From positions 32,116 to 96,115 of the forward strand of contig JAMPHD010000010.1 in the NCBI GenBank assembly GCA_023663635.1: a stretch of DNA of 64,000 nt. Reading direction: 5' to 3'. The notes under the pieces were generated by a model. The model worked only from the letters and a program-made list of their open reading frames with translations. It did no database searches and had not been told where the DNA came from. This document shows positions 24,029 through 33,251 of this stretch, in pieces (the first letter of the stretch is position 1; every line of letters starts with the position of its first letter). This DNA is from Acetatifactor muris. Its GTDB lineage: Bacteria; Bacillota; Clostridia; Lachnospirales; Lachnospiraceae. A program made the position numbers and the translations under genes.

Positions 24029-25351
24029 ATGAAAAAGAAATTATTGTCATTGGCGCTCGCCGGTGTCATGGTGGCGGGACTGCTCACCGGATGCGGCAAC
24101 AACAATTCCAATTCAGGAACGGGTTCAGGCGCAGGGGGGGCATCCGGGTCTGGCAACAGCTCCGGCGGCAGCACTCCGCAGGTGGTATCGGAGGACGCGA
24201 TCGCCAATCTGATCGCGGCTACCACCGGAACGGTGAAACTCACCGTATGGGCTTCTGAGGAGGATCAGGACTTTACTCTGGGACGCATTGAGGATTTCAA
24301 GAAGGAATATCCCGATGTAAACTTTGACATCACTCTGGGCGCCAAGTCCGAGTCCAAGGCCAAGGATGATATCCTGGTGGACGTTGAGGCGGCTCCCGAT
24401 GTATATGCTTTCGCGGACGACCAGATCATCGAGCTTGTGGCTGCAGGCGCGCTTCAGGAAGTAGCCGCGTCCTACACCTACAATGTGGCGGAGGAGAACG
24501 TGGGAGGCGCTGTGGAGGCTGCCACCATCGACGGCAAGCTGTATGCCTATCCCATGACCGCCGACAACGGATATTTCATGTTCTATGACGCGTCCGTGTT
24601 CAGCGAGGACGATGTGAAGTCCATGGATGCCATGATCGAGGCCGCCAAGAAGGCCAACAGAAAGATCGCCATGAACGTATCCGACGGTTGGTATATCTAC
24701 TCCCTGTTCAAAGGAGCGGGATATGATCTGATCCTGAAGGACGACGGTTCCAACGACTGTACATGGAATGCCGCAGGGGCAACGGATGTGGTTCAGGCGG
24801 TTCTGGATCTGTTTGAGACCGGCGTGTTTGTGGATATGACGGACGAGGATCAGGCTACCGCCATCGCGGAGGGAACCATCTGCGCGTGTGTGAACGGCAC
24901 TTGGAGAGCTGAGACCGCGCAGGAGGCATGGGGAGAGAACTATGCCGCCACCAAGCTGCCCACCTTCACCGTGGCCGGCGCGCAGAAACAGATGTCCTCT
25001 TTCTCCGGATATAAGCTGATCGGTGTGAATCCTCACTCTCAGTTCGTGGGTTGGTCCATGATCCTGGCAGAGTATCTCACCAACTATGACTCTCAGCTCG
25101 CGAGATATGAGGCGAGAGGTCTTGGCCCCGCCAATATAGAGGCTGCGGCATCCGACGCGGTACAGAGCGATCCCGCCATCGCCGCGCTGGCAGCACAGGC
25201 AGAGTTCGCGACTCCTCAGCGCGTGGGCAACAACTACTGGACCGCGGCTCAGACTCTGGGACAGATCATCGCCACAGGCAACCCTGACGGCACGGATCTC
25301 CAGACCCTGTTGGACAACGCGGTGGAGGGTATCACCGCTCCCCCTCAATAA
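24029..25351 (+). CDS. ABC sugar transporter substrate-binding lipoprotein
   Basis: A 440-residue family 1 (MalE-like) binding protein. The ATG at 24029 follows AGGAGG and gives a lipoprotein signal with lipobox LLTGC (Cys22), then a Gly/Ser/Asn-rich tether to about residue 55. The mature domain starts VKLTVWASEEDQDFTLGRIEDFKKEYPDVNF and includes YAYPMTADNGYFMFYDASVF and GTWRAETAQEAWG. It should deliver galactosides to the two permeases downstream. A strong hairpin after the gene probably raises its mRNA level over theirs. No ATPase gene is present; a shared MsmK-type ATPase elsewhere is expected. Confidence 0.93.
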   Translation: MKKKLLSLALAGVMVAGLLTGCGNNNSNSGTGSGAGGASGSGNSSGGSTPQVVSEDAIANLIAATTGTVKLTVWASEEDQDFTLGRIEDFKKEYPDVNFDITLGAKSESKAKDDILVDVEAAPDVYAFADDQIIELVAAGALQEVAASYTYNVAEENVGGAVEAATIDGKLYAYPMTADNGYFMFYDASVFSEDDVKSMDAMIEAAKKANRKIAMNVSDGWYIYSLFKGAGYDLILKDDGSNDCTWNAAGATDVVQAVLDLFETGVFVDMTDEDQATAIAEGTICACVNGTWRAETAQEAWGENYAATKLPTFTVAGAQKQMSSFSGYKLIGVNPHSQFVGWSMILAEYLTNYDSQLARYEARGLGPANIEAAASDAVQSDPAIAALAAQAEFATPQRVGNNYWTAAQTLGQIIATGNPDGTDLQTLLDNAVEGITAPPQ

Positions 25352-25396
25352 CGAAAGATCGTTTCCGACAGACAGGTAATATCAGGTATTGATGGG

Positions 25397-25432
25397 AACG
25401 CCTCACTGCGAATGAGGTTGCAGTGAGGCGTT
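25397..25432 (+). terminator. Intercistronic hairpin after the binding-protein gene
   Basis: AACGCCTCACTGC pairs perfectly with GCAGTGAGGCGTT (13 pairs, 10-base loop), followed by only a short TT. It most likely acts as a partial terminator or mRNA-protecting stem, with readthrough to the permeases. Confidence 0.75.
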
Positions 25433-25467
25433 TGCTGACTACAAAAATGTGGGAGAGGAGAGATATC

Positions 25468-26895
25468 ATGGCAGACAATAAGAAACCGAAGACGAATTTT
25501 CTCAAGGATTTCGGTGCCGCCCTGGCCAAGGGCGACATTTGGGTCAAACTGTCCGCGATCATCATGGGCGCGGGATATTTTGCCGGCGGACAGATCGTAA
25601 ACGGCATACTGATGACGGCGGTGGAGGTCGGGTTCATCCTGCTGCTCGTCTTATTCGGCATACCGAATCTGGCAAAGTTTGGGACATTGGGAGAGGTACA
25701 GATGCAGCAGACCTTCGACCCCGTGACCCTGCAATCCAGCATGAACGACTATGATAATTCCTTTATGATCCTGTTGACATCTGTGATCAGCCTGTTCTTC
25801 ATCGCGGTGTTCATCCTCCTGTGGATACAGAATATCCGGAATGTCTACAGGCTGCAGAAGATGCGTGAGGCGGGCGAGCATATCAACACCTTTAAGGAGG
25901 ATCTGCGCGCGCTTGTGAATGAGCGTTTTCATATCACGCTGTTGGCATTGCCCACCGTGGGCGTGGTGCTGATGAATGTCATTCCGATCTTGGTGCTGAT
26001 TGCCATAGCTTTCACCAACTACGACCAACAGCACACGCCCCCCAGCGCTTTGTTCACCTGGGTGGGATTTAGCAATTTCAAGAATCTGTTCACCAACAGC
26101 ATCACCGTCAGTTTCGGCTATGCCTTCAAGAAGGTTCTGGGTTGGACGCTGCTCTGGGCAGTGCTGGCCACCCTCACGACCTTTATCGGAGGTATCCTGT
26201 TGGCCAAACTCATCAACAATGCCACCACCAAATGGCCGGCTTTCTGGAGGACACTGTTTGTGATCGCCATCGCCGTGCCGCAGTTCGTGACGCTCCTTCT
26301 GGTCCGCAACTTCTTCGCGGACTCCGGGATCGTGAACACCATCTGCTCCAACATCGGACTGACGGGCCTTCTGCAGCGGATCGGACTGGTGAGTCCCAGA
26401 CTGACTTATATTCCTTTCCTCACCAATCCGGGCTGGGCCAAGTTCATGATCGTGATGATCAATATCTGGGTGGGTGTGCCGTACCAGATGCTGATCGCCA
26501 CGGGCGTGCTCATGAACATTCCCGCGGATCAGATCGAGAGCGCCAGACTGGACGGCGCGTCCAAGTTCCAGATATTCTGTCATATCACGATGCCCTATGT
26601 GCTCTTCATTCAGGGACCGGCGCTGATAACGGATTTTGTCAAGAATATCAACAACTTTAACGTGATCTATCTGTTGACGCAGGATGTGTATATCACCACG
26701 GATCAGGCGCTTGCCAACTCCAACGCCAAGGAAGTGGATCTGTTGGTGACCTGGCTGTTCAGACTGACCAATGAGTATTACAACTATAAGATGGCCTCTG
26801 TCATAGGTATCATCGTGTTCATTATCTGCGCGGCATTTACGTTGCTCTCATTCTCCAGGATGATAGCGGGCAACAGAGAGGAGGACTACAGATGA
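25468..26895 (+). CDS. ABC sugar permease, MalF/GanP-like
   Basis: A 475-residue membrane protein, longer than minimal permeases because of two extra N-terminal helices (about 28-62) and a further one near 108, as in MalF-type proteins. The EAA loop, which contacts the ATPase, reads IPADQIESARLDGASKFQIF. Other permease blocks: LPTVGVVLMNVIPILVLIAIAF, FTWVGFSNFKNLF. GGAGAGGAGAG lies before the ATG at 25468. The stop overlaps the next gene by four bases. Confidence 0.93.
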   Translation: MADNKKPKTNFLKDFGAALAKGDIWVKLSAIIMGAGYFAGGQIVNGILMTAVEVGFILLLVLFGIPNLAKFGTLGEVQMQQTFDPVTLQSSMNDYDNSFMILLTSVISLFFIAVFILLWIQNIRNVYRLQKMREAGEHINTFKEDLRALVNERFHITLLALPTVGVVLMNVIPILVLIAIAFTNYDQQHTPPSALFTWVGFSNFKNLFTNSITVSFGYAFKKVLGWTLLWAVLATLTTFIGGILLAKLINNATTKWPAFWRTLFVIAIAVPQFVTLLLVRNFFADSGIVNTICSNIGLTGLLQRIGLVSPRLTYIPFLTNPGWAKFMIVMINIWVGVPYQMLIATGVLMNIPADQIESARLDGASKFQIFCHITMPYVLFIQGPALITDFVKNINNFNVIYLLTQDVYITTDQALANSNAKEVDLLVTWLFRLTNEYYNYKMASVIGIIVFIICAAFTLLSFSRMIAGNREEDYR

Positions 26896-27743
26896 ATAAA
26901 TTCAAGAAGAAGGCATCCGTTGTGTTGCAGCATGTGCTCCTGGCGGTGCTGGCCGTCATATGGCTGATCCCCATTCTCTGGTTGGTCGCCACGGCGTTCA
27001 GCGGTTACAAGGGCATCAATATCGCGCATTTCTTCCCGCAGACGTGGTCTGTGGACAATTTCAGACAGCTCCTCTTCGCGCCGGACTCCGTGGTGCAGTA
27101 TGTGACATGGTTTAAGAATACCTTGATCATCGCGATCTTCACCTGCATCATCTCCACCATTTTTGTGGTGATGGTGAGCTATGCCATGAGCTGTATGCGC
27201 TTTAACGGCAGAAAACAAATAATGAGTTTTTCGCTGATCCTGAATATGTTCCCCGGCCCCCTTCTGATGGTCGCGGTCTATTTTGTCATGAAGATGATCG
27301 GACTGACCAACAGCCATGTGGGCATGATCATTGTGTACTCCGCGGGTTCCGGATTGGGATTCCTGATCGTGAAGGGTTTCATGGACACGATCCCCACCTC
27401 TCTGAGGGAGGCCGCCAAGATCGAGGGCGCCTCGGAGGCGGCGATCTTTACCAAAGTGGTGATCCCGCTGTGCAAACCCATCATCGTGTACCAGATCATC
27501 AGCTCCTTCCTGATCCCCTGGGGAGATTTCGTTCTGGCCAAGCTGATGCTCAACTCCGGCGTGGCGTCAGACTTTACCGTTGCCATCGGCCTGTATAATA
27601 TGTTGGAGAAATCCCTGATCAACAAGTATTTCTCCGTATTCTGCGCCGGCGGCCTCTTGGTGTCCGTGCCCATCTCCATCCTGTTCGTCATCATGCAGAA
27701 ATGCTATGTGGAGGGTGTGACCAGCGGCGCGGTGAAAGGTTAA
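26892..27743 (+). CDS. ABC sugar permease, MalG/GanQ-like
   Basis: A 283-residue permease with six helices, the partner of the preceding one. N-terminus VLQHVLLAVLAVIWLIPILW; EAA loop IPTSLREAAKIEGASEAAIF; C-terminus CYVEGVTSGAVKG, typical for MalG-like subunits. Translationally coupled (ATGA overlap) to the MalF-like gene and ten bases before the unrecognised 613-residue gene. Confidence 0.94.
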   Translation: MNKFKKKASVVLQHVLLAVLAVIWLIPILWLVATAFSGYKGINIAHFFPQTWSVDNFRQLLFAPDSVVQYVTWFKNTLIIAIFTCIISTIFVVMVSYAMSCMRFNGRKQIMSFSLILNMFPGPLLMVAVYFVMKMIGLTNSHVGMIIVYSAGSGLGFLIVKGFMDTIPTSLREAAKIEGASEAAIFTKVVIPLCKPIIVYQIISSFLIPWGDFVLAKLMLNSGVASDFTVAIGLYNMLEKSLINKYFSVFCAGGLLVSVPISILFVIMQKCYVEGVTSGAVKG

Positions 27744-27753
27744 GGGAGGAAAC

Positions 27754-29595
27754 ATGGAAAAGACATTTGTAGTAAATATCATTCATCGTCCGGAGATGGT
27801 ACCCGAGTACGCGGAGAAAGTCACCGGACAGGGCAAGGCGGAGGATATCGGCAGAAAAGCGCTCCTGACGGAGTCTCTGGATATCTTCAAATTTCAGCAG
27901 GACACCGCCCACAAGAACGGCCTGAAGGTCACGATCCAAATGACCTATGCCAGCCTGTTCAACGACGAGGCCGTGGAGATTGCCAAGGAGCATCACGCCA
28001 AATACGGGGACGAGATCGCGCTCTCCCTGTTGGGGCTCCCCTGCACGGAATTTCGCGAGAAATACAAGACCAAGGATTTCTGTATCTGGATGTTCTCCAT
28101 GGAGGACAAGAAGAGCATCGTGGATGACGTGTTCGGCAAATTCCACGACAGGTTCGGATTTTACCCCGAGTCCACGGGCTCGTATTATATGGACGCGGAT
28201 CTGACCAATTATATCAAGGAGAAATATCCGCAGGTCAAATGCGCCGTGGCCACCTGTTGGGAGGAGGGCCCCAAGGCGTATCACACCTGCAATAATTCCT
28301 GGTATACGCTCTTTGACGGCGGCCCTTGGAATCCTTGGATCCCCTCCAAACAGAACACCCATGCCCCCGCCGCCAATGAGGCGGAGGACAGCGGCATCGT
28401 GGCGATCCCCCATCTGTCAAGGGATTTGCTCGCGTGCTATGACGGCAACGGTTCCAATTTCGGGACCCATCCCCAGAATGTGCTGCGCGGCATGATCTAT
28501 GACACCAAGACTTGGGAGTACCCTTATCTGTATAATCTGATCGATCAGTACAGACATTTGGAAAAATACAACAACGGTTACTCCTACAATATGATGTTTG
28601 TGGGGCCCGGCTGGCTGAACAAGATGGGGCGCTGGGAACAGCCCTATGAGCTGTTGAAGAAATCCTATGAGGACGGCATGGCGTACTACGGCCAACTGAA
28701 GAAGGAAGGCCGACTGGTGGATATGACCATGGCGGAGTTCGCGGATTTTTACCGCGCCAACAAATCCTACACCGAGCCGGAGTGCGCGCTGTGGAAAGAT
28801 ATCCTCTACGGATCCGACAAACAGATCTTCTGGTACGCGGATCCCTATATGAGAGCCTGTGTCAATATGGATCAGGGCGGCGCCATTGTGGATCTGCGGC
28901 CCTACGCGGCCAAGCTGCGTTGGGAGGTGGGCATTGGCACGAAACATGTGCAGGATGCCTCCTATCCTTTCCTGATCCAGGAGAAATACCGGGCGGGCTA
29001 CTTTACCCATTACGCCGGGGAGGGCACCGTGCGCAGCGCCAAGATCTGCCACAACGGCGAGGAGGTGGATCTGTGTCTGTGCCGGACCCACGCGAGTTTC
29101 TCGCAAGAGGGCGGCACCAGAATTTTGACACTGGACCCCGTGGACATCGAGTTTGATGATCTGACGGTCAAATTACAGACGCGGGTGTGTTTCGAGGAGG
29201 GAGCCTCCAATATCCGCATGGAGCGCAGAGTGCTTGAGATGAGCGATCCCGACGCGGAGGTGACGATCCATGAATATATGGTGGGCTGCTATGGCACCAC
29301 GGAGTATCCCGAGGATATGACGGGGATCACGCTGCAGGTGTCCGACGGCAGCAGGACAGAGGAGATCAGCTATGTATACAAATGCCGTGAGGCCTCCATG
29401 GCGGGCGGCAGAGCCGCATGCGCGGTGATCCCCGCGATCGGGACCAAAGTCTCCCTCACCGCTGATGCCGCGGACGGCGAGGCCTATATCCGGGAGGGCT
29501 ATGCGTTCTCACCCATGTTCACGTTGGGATACCGCAAACAGGTTCACGATAAGGAGGTATTGACGACATGGCTCAATCTGGAAAAGGCAAATTAA
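27754..29595 (+). CDS. Uncharacterised 613-residue protein of the galactan operon
   Basis: No signal peptide or membrane helix, so cytoplasmic. The first 400 residues look like an alpha/beta barrel resembling polysaccharide-deacetylase or GH38/57-type folds: VTIQMTYASLFNDEAVEIA, HAKYGDEIALSLLG, FGFYPESTGSYYMDADL, CAVATCWEEGPKAY, DGGPWNPWIPSKQNTHAP, GIVAIPHLSRDLLACYDGNG, FGTHPQNVLRG. Residues about 400-610 look like a beta-rich C-terminal domain. Many conserved-looking acidic, His and Trp residues suggest an enzyme on carbohydrate. I do not recognise a named family with confidence. GGGAGG lies before the ATG. It sits between the importer and the GH42/GH53 genes, so a role in processing imported galactosides is likely. 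Confidence 0.6.
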   Translation: MEKTFVVNIIHRPEMVPEYAEKVTGQGKAEDIGRKALLTESLDIFKFQQDTAHKNGLKVTIQMTYASLFNDEAVEIAKEHHAKYGDEIALSLLGLPCTEFREKYKTKDFCIWMFSMEDKKSIVDDVFGKFHDRFGFYPESTGSYYMDADLTNYIKEKYPQVKCAVATCWEEGPKAYHTCNNSWYTLFDGGPWNPWIPSKQNTHAPAANEAEDSGIVAIPHLSRDLLACYDGNGSNFGTHPQNVLRGMIYDTKTWEYPYLYNLIDQYRHLEKYNNGYSYNMMFVGPGWLNKMGRWEQPYELLKKSYEDGMAYYGQLKKEGRLVDMTMAEFADFYRANKSYTEPECALWKDILYGSDKQIFWYADPYMRACVNMDQGGAIVDLRPYAAKLRWEVGIGTKHVQDASYPFLIQEKYRAGYFTHYAGEGTVRSAKICHNGEEVDLCLCRTHASFSQEGGTRILTLDPVDIEFDDLTVKLQTRVCFEEGASNIRMERRVLEMSDPDAEVTIHEYMVGCYGTTEYPEDMTGITLQVSDGSRTEEISYVYKCREASMAGGRAACAVIPAIGTKVSLTADAADGEAYIREGYAFSPMFTLGYRKQVHDKEVLTTWLNLEKAN

Positions 29596-29780
29596 ACTTC
29601 AGATGCCCTTCCTGTTTCATGCGGGATCTGGATATCGACATGTTTTACGACAAGGATAAAAAGGAATATTACTGCATACGCTGTCAGTATACCGGGACGG
29701 AACAGGATGTGTTGGAGAAAAACGAGATGGTGCGTTTTCGCTATCGCAGGATGATGGAGCGCATCACGGATTTCGACTGA
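29568..29780 (+). CDS. Zinc-ribbon miniprotein
   Basis: A 70-residue protein overlapping the end of the 613-residue gene by 28 bases; AAGGAGG lies 10 bases before its ATG, within that gene. Two Cys pairs, CPSC (about residues 13-16) and CIRC (about 36-39), spaced 19 residues apart, form a classic zinc ribbon: RCPSCFMRDLDIDMFYDK and YYCIRCQYTGTEQD. The rest is a basic helix (MVRFRYRRMMERI). Function unknown; the obligate overlap suggests it works with the upstream protein, perhaps as a subunit or metal chaperone, or is a regulator. Confidence 0.8.
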   Translation: MAQSGKGKLNFRCPSCFMRDLDIDMFYDKDKKEYYCIRCQYTGTEQDVLEKNEMVRFRYRRMMERITDFD

Positions 29781-29839
29781 CACGGGAAGAGGCGGGCGCC
29801 AATGCGGTGGCAGGGCGCCCGCTGTTGAGGAGAGACGGA

Positions 29840-31966
29840 ATGGAGAGACAGATATTGTTTCCGCAGATCAAGGGAATCCTTCACGGCGGCGATTACAATC
29901 CGGAGCAGTGGTTGGACAGACCGGACATCCTTGAGGAGGACATCCGGATGATGAAGAAGGCGGGCATGAACAGCGCCACGTTGGGGGTCTTCTCATGGTC
30001 GGCCTACGAGCCACGGGAGGGCGAGTATCATTTTGAATGGCTGACGGAATGCGTGGACCGCTTATATGAGAACGGGATTTACACGATCCTGGCCACGCCG
30101 AGCGGCGCGAAACCTGTCTGGTTGGATGAGAAATATCCGGAGGCGCTGCGGGTGGATGCCTATGGCGTGCGCAGCCATCACGGCGTGCGGCACAATCACT
30201 GCATGTCCTCCGCGCTGTATCGCGAGAAAGTCAGAAATATCGTCACGAGGCTCCACAAAGCCGTGGGGGATCATCCCGGGGTGATACTCTGGCATATCTC
30301 AAATGAGTTTGGCGGGGAGTGCTATTGCCCGCTGTGCGTAAAGCGTTTTCAGGAATATCTGTCTCACAGATTTGACGGGGATATCGACCGCCTGAACCAT
30401 GCGTGGTGGACGCCCTTTTGGAGCCACCGGTATGAGCGTTTCGACCAGATCGAGCCGCCCTATCAAAACGGCGAGTACAGCATTATGGGCCTGAAATTGG
30501 AGTGGCGCAGATTCACCACTTGGAACATGACGGATTATATGCGCTCGGAGATCGATCTGCTGCGGGAACTGACGCCCGATCGCCCCGTGACCACCAATTT
30601 CATGCAGCTCTATGAGGGGCTGGATTACAGGAAGATGGCGGAGTATTTGGATGTGATCTCCTGGGACTCTTATCCCTGTCTGCACAATGACTATGAGAGC
30701 CTGTGGGACACCATGACCCGCAATGCCTTCGACCATGCGGTGATGCGCGGCATGAAAAGAGATAAGCCTTTCATGCTGATGGAGAGCGCCCCGGGATTGG
30801 TGAACTGGCACAGATACAATAAGCTCAAGCGCCCGGGCATACACCGGCTGTTCTCCATCCATGCGCTGGCCTGCGGTTCGGATACGGTGCAATACTTTCA
30901 GTGGAGAAAGAGCAGAGGATCCTATGAACAGTATCACGGCGCGGTGGTGGATCATCTGGGAAGGGACGACACCCGGATCTTCAGAGAAGTGGAGGCGCTC
31001 GGCGCGGAGTTAAAACGTCTGGAACCCGTGGCCGGCAGCACGGTCCGGGCCCGGGTGGCCCTGATCCTGGACTGGGACGTGATGTGGGCGATCCGGGATA
31101 TGAGGGGACTCGCCGATGAGACCAAGCGCTATGAGGAGACCTGTGCCGAAATCTACCGGACCTTGCTCGGGTTGGGAGTGGATGTGGATGTCATAAATCA
31201 GACGGACACCTTCGAGGGATATCGCGTGATCGTGGCTCCCATGCTCTATCTGTTAAAGGAGGGTGTGGCGGAGCGGATGAAAGCCTTTGTGGAGAATGGC
31301 GGGGAGCTGATGGCCACTTATCTCACGGGCTATGTGGACGACAATGCGCTCTGTTTCTTGGGCGGATTTCCCGGGGACGGGTTGAACGAACTGTTCGGCG
31401 TGGTCAGTGAGGAGATCGACACCCTCTATCCCTCCGACAGAAACGGCGTGCGTTTCGCGGATGAGTCGTTGCGGGAAGGTTGCGCGGAGGACGGGAGCGG
31501 AAAGCGTGCGGAGGGCGAGAGCGGAGATCGGGCGCAGGAAGGAATCGGGGACTGCGCCGAGGGAGAGGTCAGAGACTACGCGGAGCGGCTCAGGGTAACC
31601 CGCGCGGGTGTGCTCGGCACATATACCTCCGATTTCTACGCGGGGGAACCGGCCGTCACCGAGCGGGCACAGGGCAGGGGCCATGCCCTCTATGTGGGAT
31701 GCAGGCTCTCCGTGGGATCCATGCGGAATCTGTTCGCTCGGATGTTGGACCGCGCGGAGGTGGAGAGACGCGCGCTCCCGGAGGGAGTGGAGTATCATGT
31801 GCGCTGCGGCGACGGGCACAGATACGAATTCTTATTTAACATGACGGACCGGCCTGCGGAGATTTTGGATGTCCGGGGCATCGATCTGCTCACCGGAGAA
31901 CAGACGGACGGGACGTTTCGGCTTGAGCCCTGCGGCGTGGCGGTGATCGATTCCCGCGAGCAATGA
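29840..31966 (+). CDS. GH42 beta-galactosidase (cytoplasmic)
   Basis: A 708-residue enzyme hydrolysing terminal beta-galactosides, likely galacto-oligosaccharides from galactan. The ATG at 29840 follows GAGGAGAG. N-terminal barrel: GILHGGDYNPEQW, NSATLGVFSWSAYEPREGEY, HISNEFGGECYCPLC (acid/base Glu near 156), FMLMESAPG (nucleophile Glu near 305-315), YFQWRKSRG. A trimerisation domain (ARVALILDWDVMWA) and a small beta domain follow. There is no signal peptide. Residues about 545-582 are a repetitive Glu/Gly/Asp/Ala insertion (bases about 31475-31590) not expected in the family core. Confidence 0.94.
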   Translation: MERQILFPQIKGILHGGDYNPEQWLDRPDILEEDIRMMKKAGMNSATLGVFSWSAYEPREGEYHFEWLTECVDRLYENGIYTILATPSGAKPVWLDEKYPEALRVDAYGVRSHHGVRHNHCMSSALYREKVRNIVTRLHKAVGDHPGVILWHISNEFGGECYCPLCVKRFQEYLSHRFDGDIDRLNHAWWTPFWSHRYERFDQIEPPYQNGEYSIMGLKLEWRRFTTWNMTDYMRSEIDLLRELTPDRPVTTNFMQLYEGLDYRKMAEYLDVISWDSYPCLHNDYESLWDTMTRNAFDHAVMRGMKRDKPFMLMESAPGLVNWHRYNKLKRPGIHRLFSIHALACGSDTVQYFQWRKSRGSYEQYHGAVVDHLGRDDTRIFREVEALGAELKRLEPVAGSTVRARVALILDWDVMWAIRDMRGLADETKRYEETCAEIYRTLLGLGVDVDVINQTDTFEGYRVIVAPMLYLLKEGVAERMKAFVENGGELMATYLTGYVDDNALCFLGGFPGDGLNELFGVVSEEIDTLYPSDRNGVRFADESLREGCAEDGSGKRAEGESGDRAQEGIGDCAEGEVRDYAERLRVTRAGVLGTYTSDFYAGEPAVTERAQGRGHALYVGCRLSVGSMRNLFARMLDRAEVERRALPEGVEYHVRCGDGHRYEFLFNMTDRPAEILDVRGIDLLTGEQTDGTFRLEPCGVAVIDSREQ

Positions 31967-32032
31967 ACCAAGCGCCATGTTTATAGCGGTGATCGAGTCG
32001 GCGATGATCGACGCGGCGGACGGGAGGTAATT

Positions 32033-33139
32033 ATGTTTATCAAGGGTATGGATGTATCTTCTCTGTTGGAGGAGGAGGCCTGCGGGGCGAAGTATTACGA
32101 CCGTGGCAAGGAGATGGATCTGTTTGACATCCTGAAGGCCTATGACGTAAATTCCATCAGACTCAGACTGTGGAACGATCCCTATGATGAGGAGGGACGA
32201 CCTTACGGAGCGGGCACCAACGATCCGGAGAAGACGATCCTTTTGGCAAGGCGGGCCAAAGAACATGGAATGGGTTGGCTCCTGGATCTGCACTACAGCG
32301 ATTTCTGGGCGGATCCCGGCAAGCAGATCGTGCCGAAGGCCTGGAGAGACTTGGATGTGGCGGGATTGGAGACACAGGTGTATGAATACACTGCGGAGGT
32401 CATGGAGCGTCTGCGGCGGGAGGATCTTTTGCCTGACATGGTGCAGGTGGGAAATGAGCTGACCAACGGCCTTTTATGGCCCACCGGCAGGAAACCGGAG
32501 TTCGACAACATGGCCCGGTACATCAACGCGGGCATCCGCGGGGTGCGGGCCGTGGACAACACAGTCCCCGTCATGTTGCATCTGGACAATGGGGGATTCA
32601 ATGAGATGTACGTGGAGTGGTTCGACGAGTTTATGAAACGGGGAGAGCCCTTTGAAGTGATCGGTCTCTCCTATTATCCGTTCTGGCACGGCACCATGGA
32701 CGCGCTGGAGTACAATATGCGCGATATGGCCAAGAGATACGGCAAGCGCATTGTGTTGGCGGAAGTCTCAACGGGTTTTACCATGGAGGATTATCGGGAC
32801 AGAGAGAGAAAGGGCGGCGCGTCCGGGAGTCCGGAGGAGCTGATCGGCATGGCCACCAAACCGAAACTGGTGGAGAAGATCGAATATCCCATGACTCCCA
32901 GGGGACAGGCGGATTTCATGCGGGATATCCTGCAGAGGATCCGGTCTGTTCCGGGGGGAGAGGGTTTTTATTATTGGGAGCCTGCGTGGATTCCCGTTCC
33001 GGGATGCGGATGGGCCACGGAGGCGGCGCTCGCGTACACGCGCGAGAAAGGCCCCGGGGGCAACGAGTGGGCCAATCAGGCGCTGTTCGACTATGACGGC
33101 AACGCCCTGCCGGCGTTGGAGGTCATAAGGGATTTTTGA
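32033..33139 (+). CDS. GH53 endo-beta-1,4-galactanase (cytoplasmic)
   Basis: A 368-residue enzyme cutting beta-1,4-galactan chains. It starts at the ATG after GGGAGGTAATT. GH53 blocks: FIKGMDVSSLLEEE, NSIRLRLWNDPYD, GWLLDLHYSDFWADPGKQ, VQVGNELTNGLLWP (acid/base E142), IGLSYYPFWHGT, IVLAEVSTGF (nucleophile E244), GEGFYYWEPAW. Most studied GH53 enzymes are secreted; here there is no signal peptide, so it should act on imported oligosaccharides. It ends the operon. Confidence 0.94.
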   Translation: MFIKGMDVSSLLEEEACGAKYYDRGKEMDLFDILKAYDVNSIRLRLWNDPYDEEGRPYGAGTNDPEKTILLARRAKEHGMGWLLDLHYSDFWADPGKQIVPKAWRDLDVAGLETQVYEYTAEVMERLRREDLLPDMVQVGNELTNGLLWPTGRKPEFDNMARYINAGIRGVRAVDNTVPVMLHLDNGGFNEMYVEWFDEFMKRGEPFEVIGLSYYPFWHGTMDALEYNMRDMAKRYGKRIVLAEVSTGFTMEDYRDRERKGGASGSPEELIGMATKPKLVEKIEYPMTPRGQADFMRDILQRIRSVPGGEGFYYWEPAWIPVPGCGWATEAALAYTREKGPGGNEWANQALFDYDGNALPALEVIRDF

Positions 33140-33161
33140 GCGAGAAAACTTAGGGCTGTCC

Positions 33162-33190
33162 GCATATTTTTTCTGCTTTTCCACATACTA
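33162..33190 (+). promoter_or_regulatory. Sigma-G-type promoter of spoVT
   Basis: GCATA (33162-33166), 17 bases, CATACTA (33184-33190), a very good match to the forespore sigma-G pattern. No sigma-A promoter is evident in this gap. Confidence 0.72.
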
Positions 33191-33251
33191 ACTCCGGACT
33201 TAAGATTTGGAAATACAGATTTTGAAAACAATCTTTATGGAGGAAAGTGTC

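Noticed and set aside
24125..25348. 407-codon open frame antisense to the sugar-binding lipoprotein gene
   Set aside because: No start signals or recognisable domain; overlaps a clear ABC binding-protein gene.
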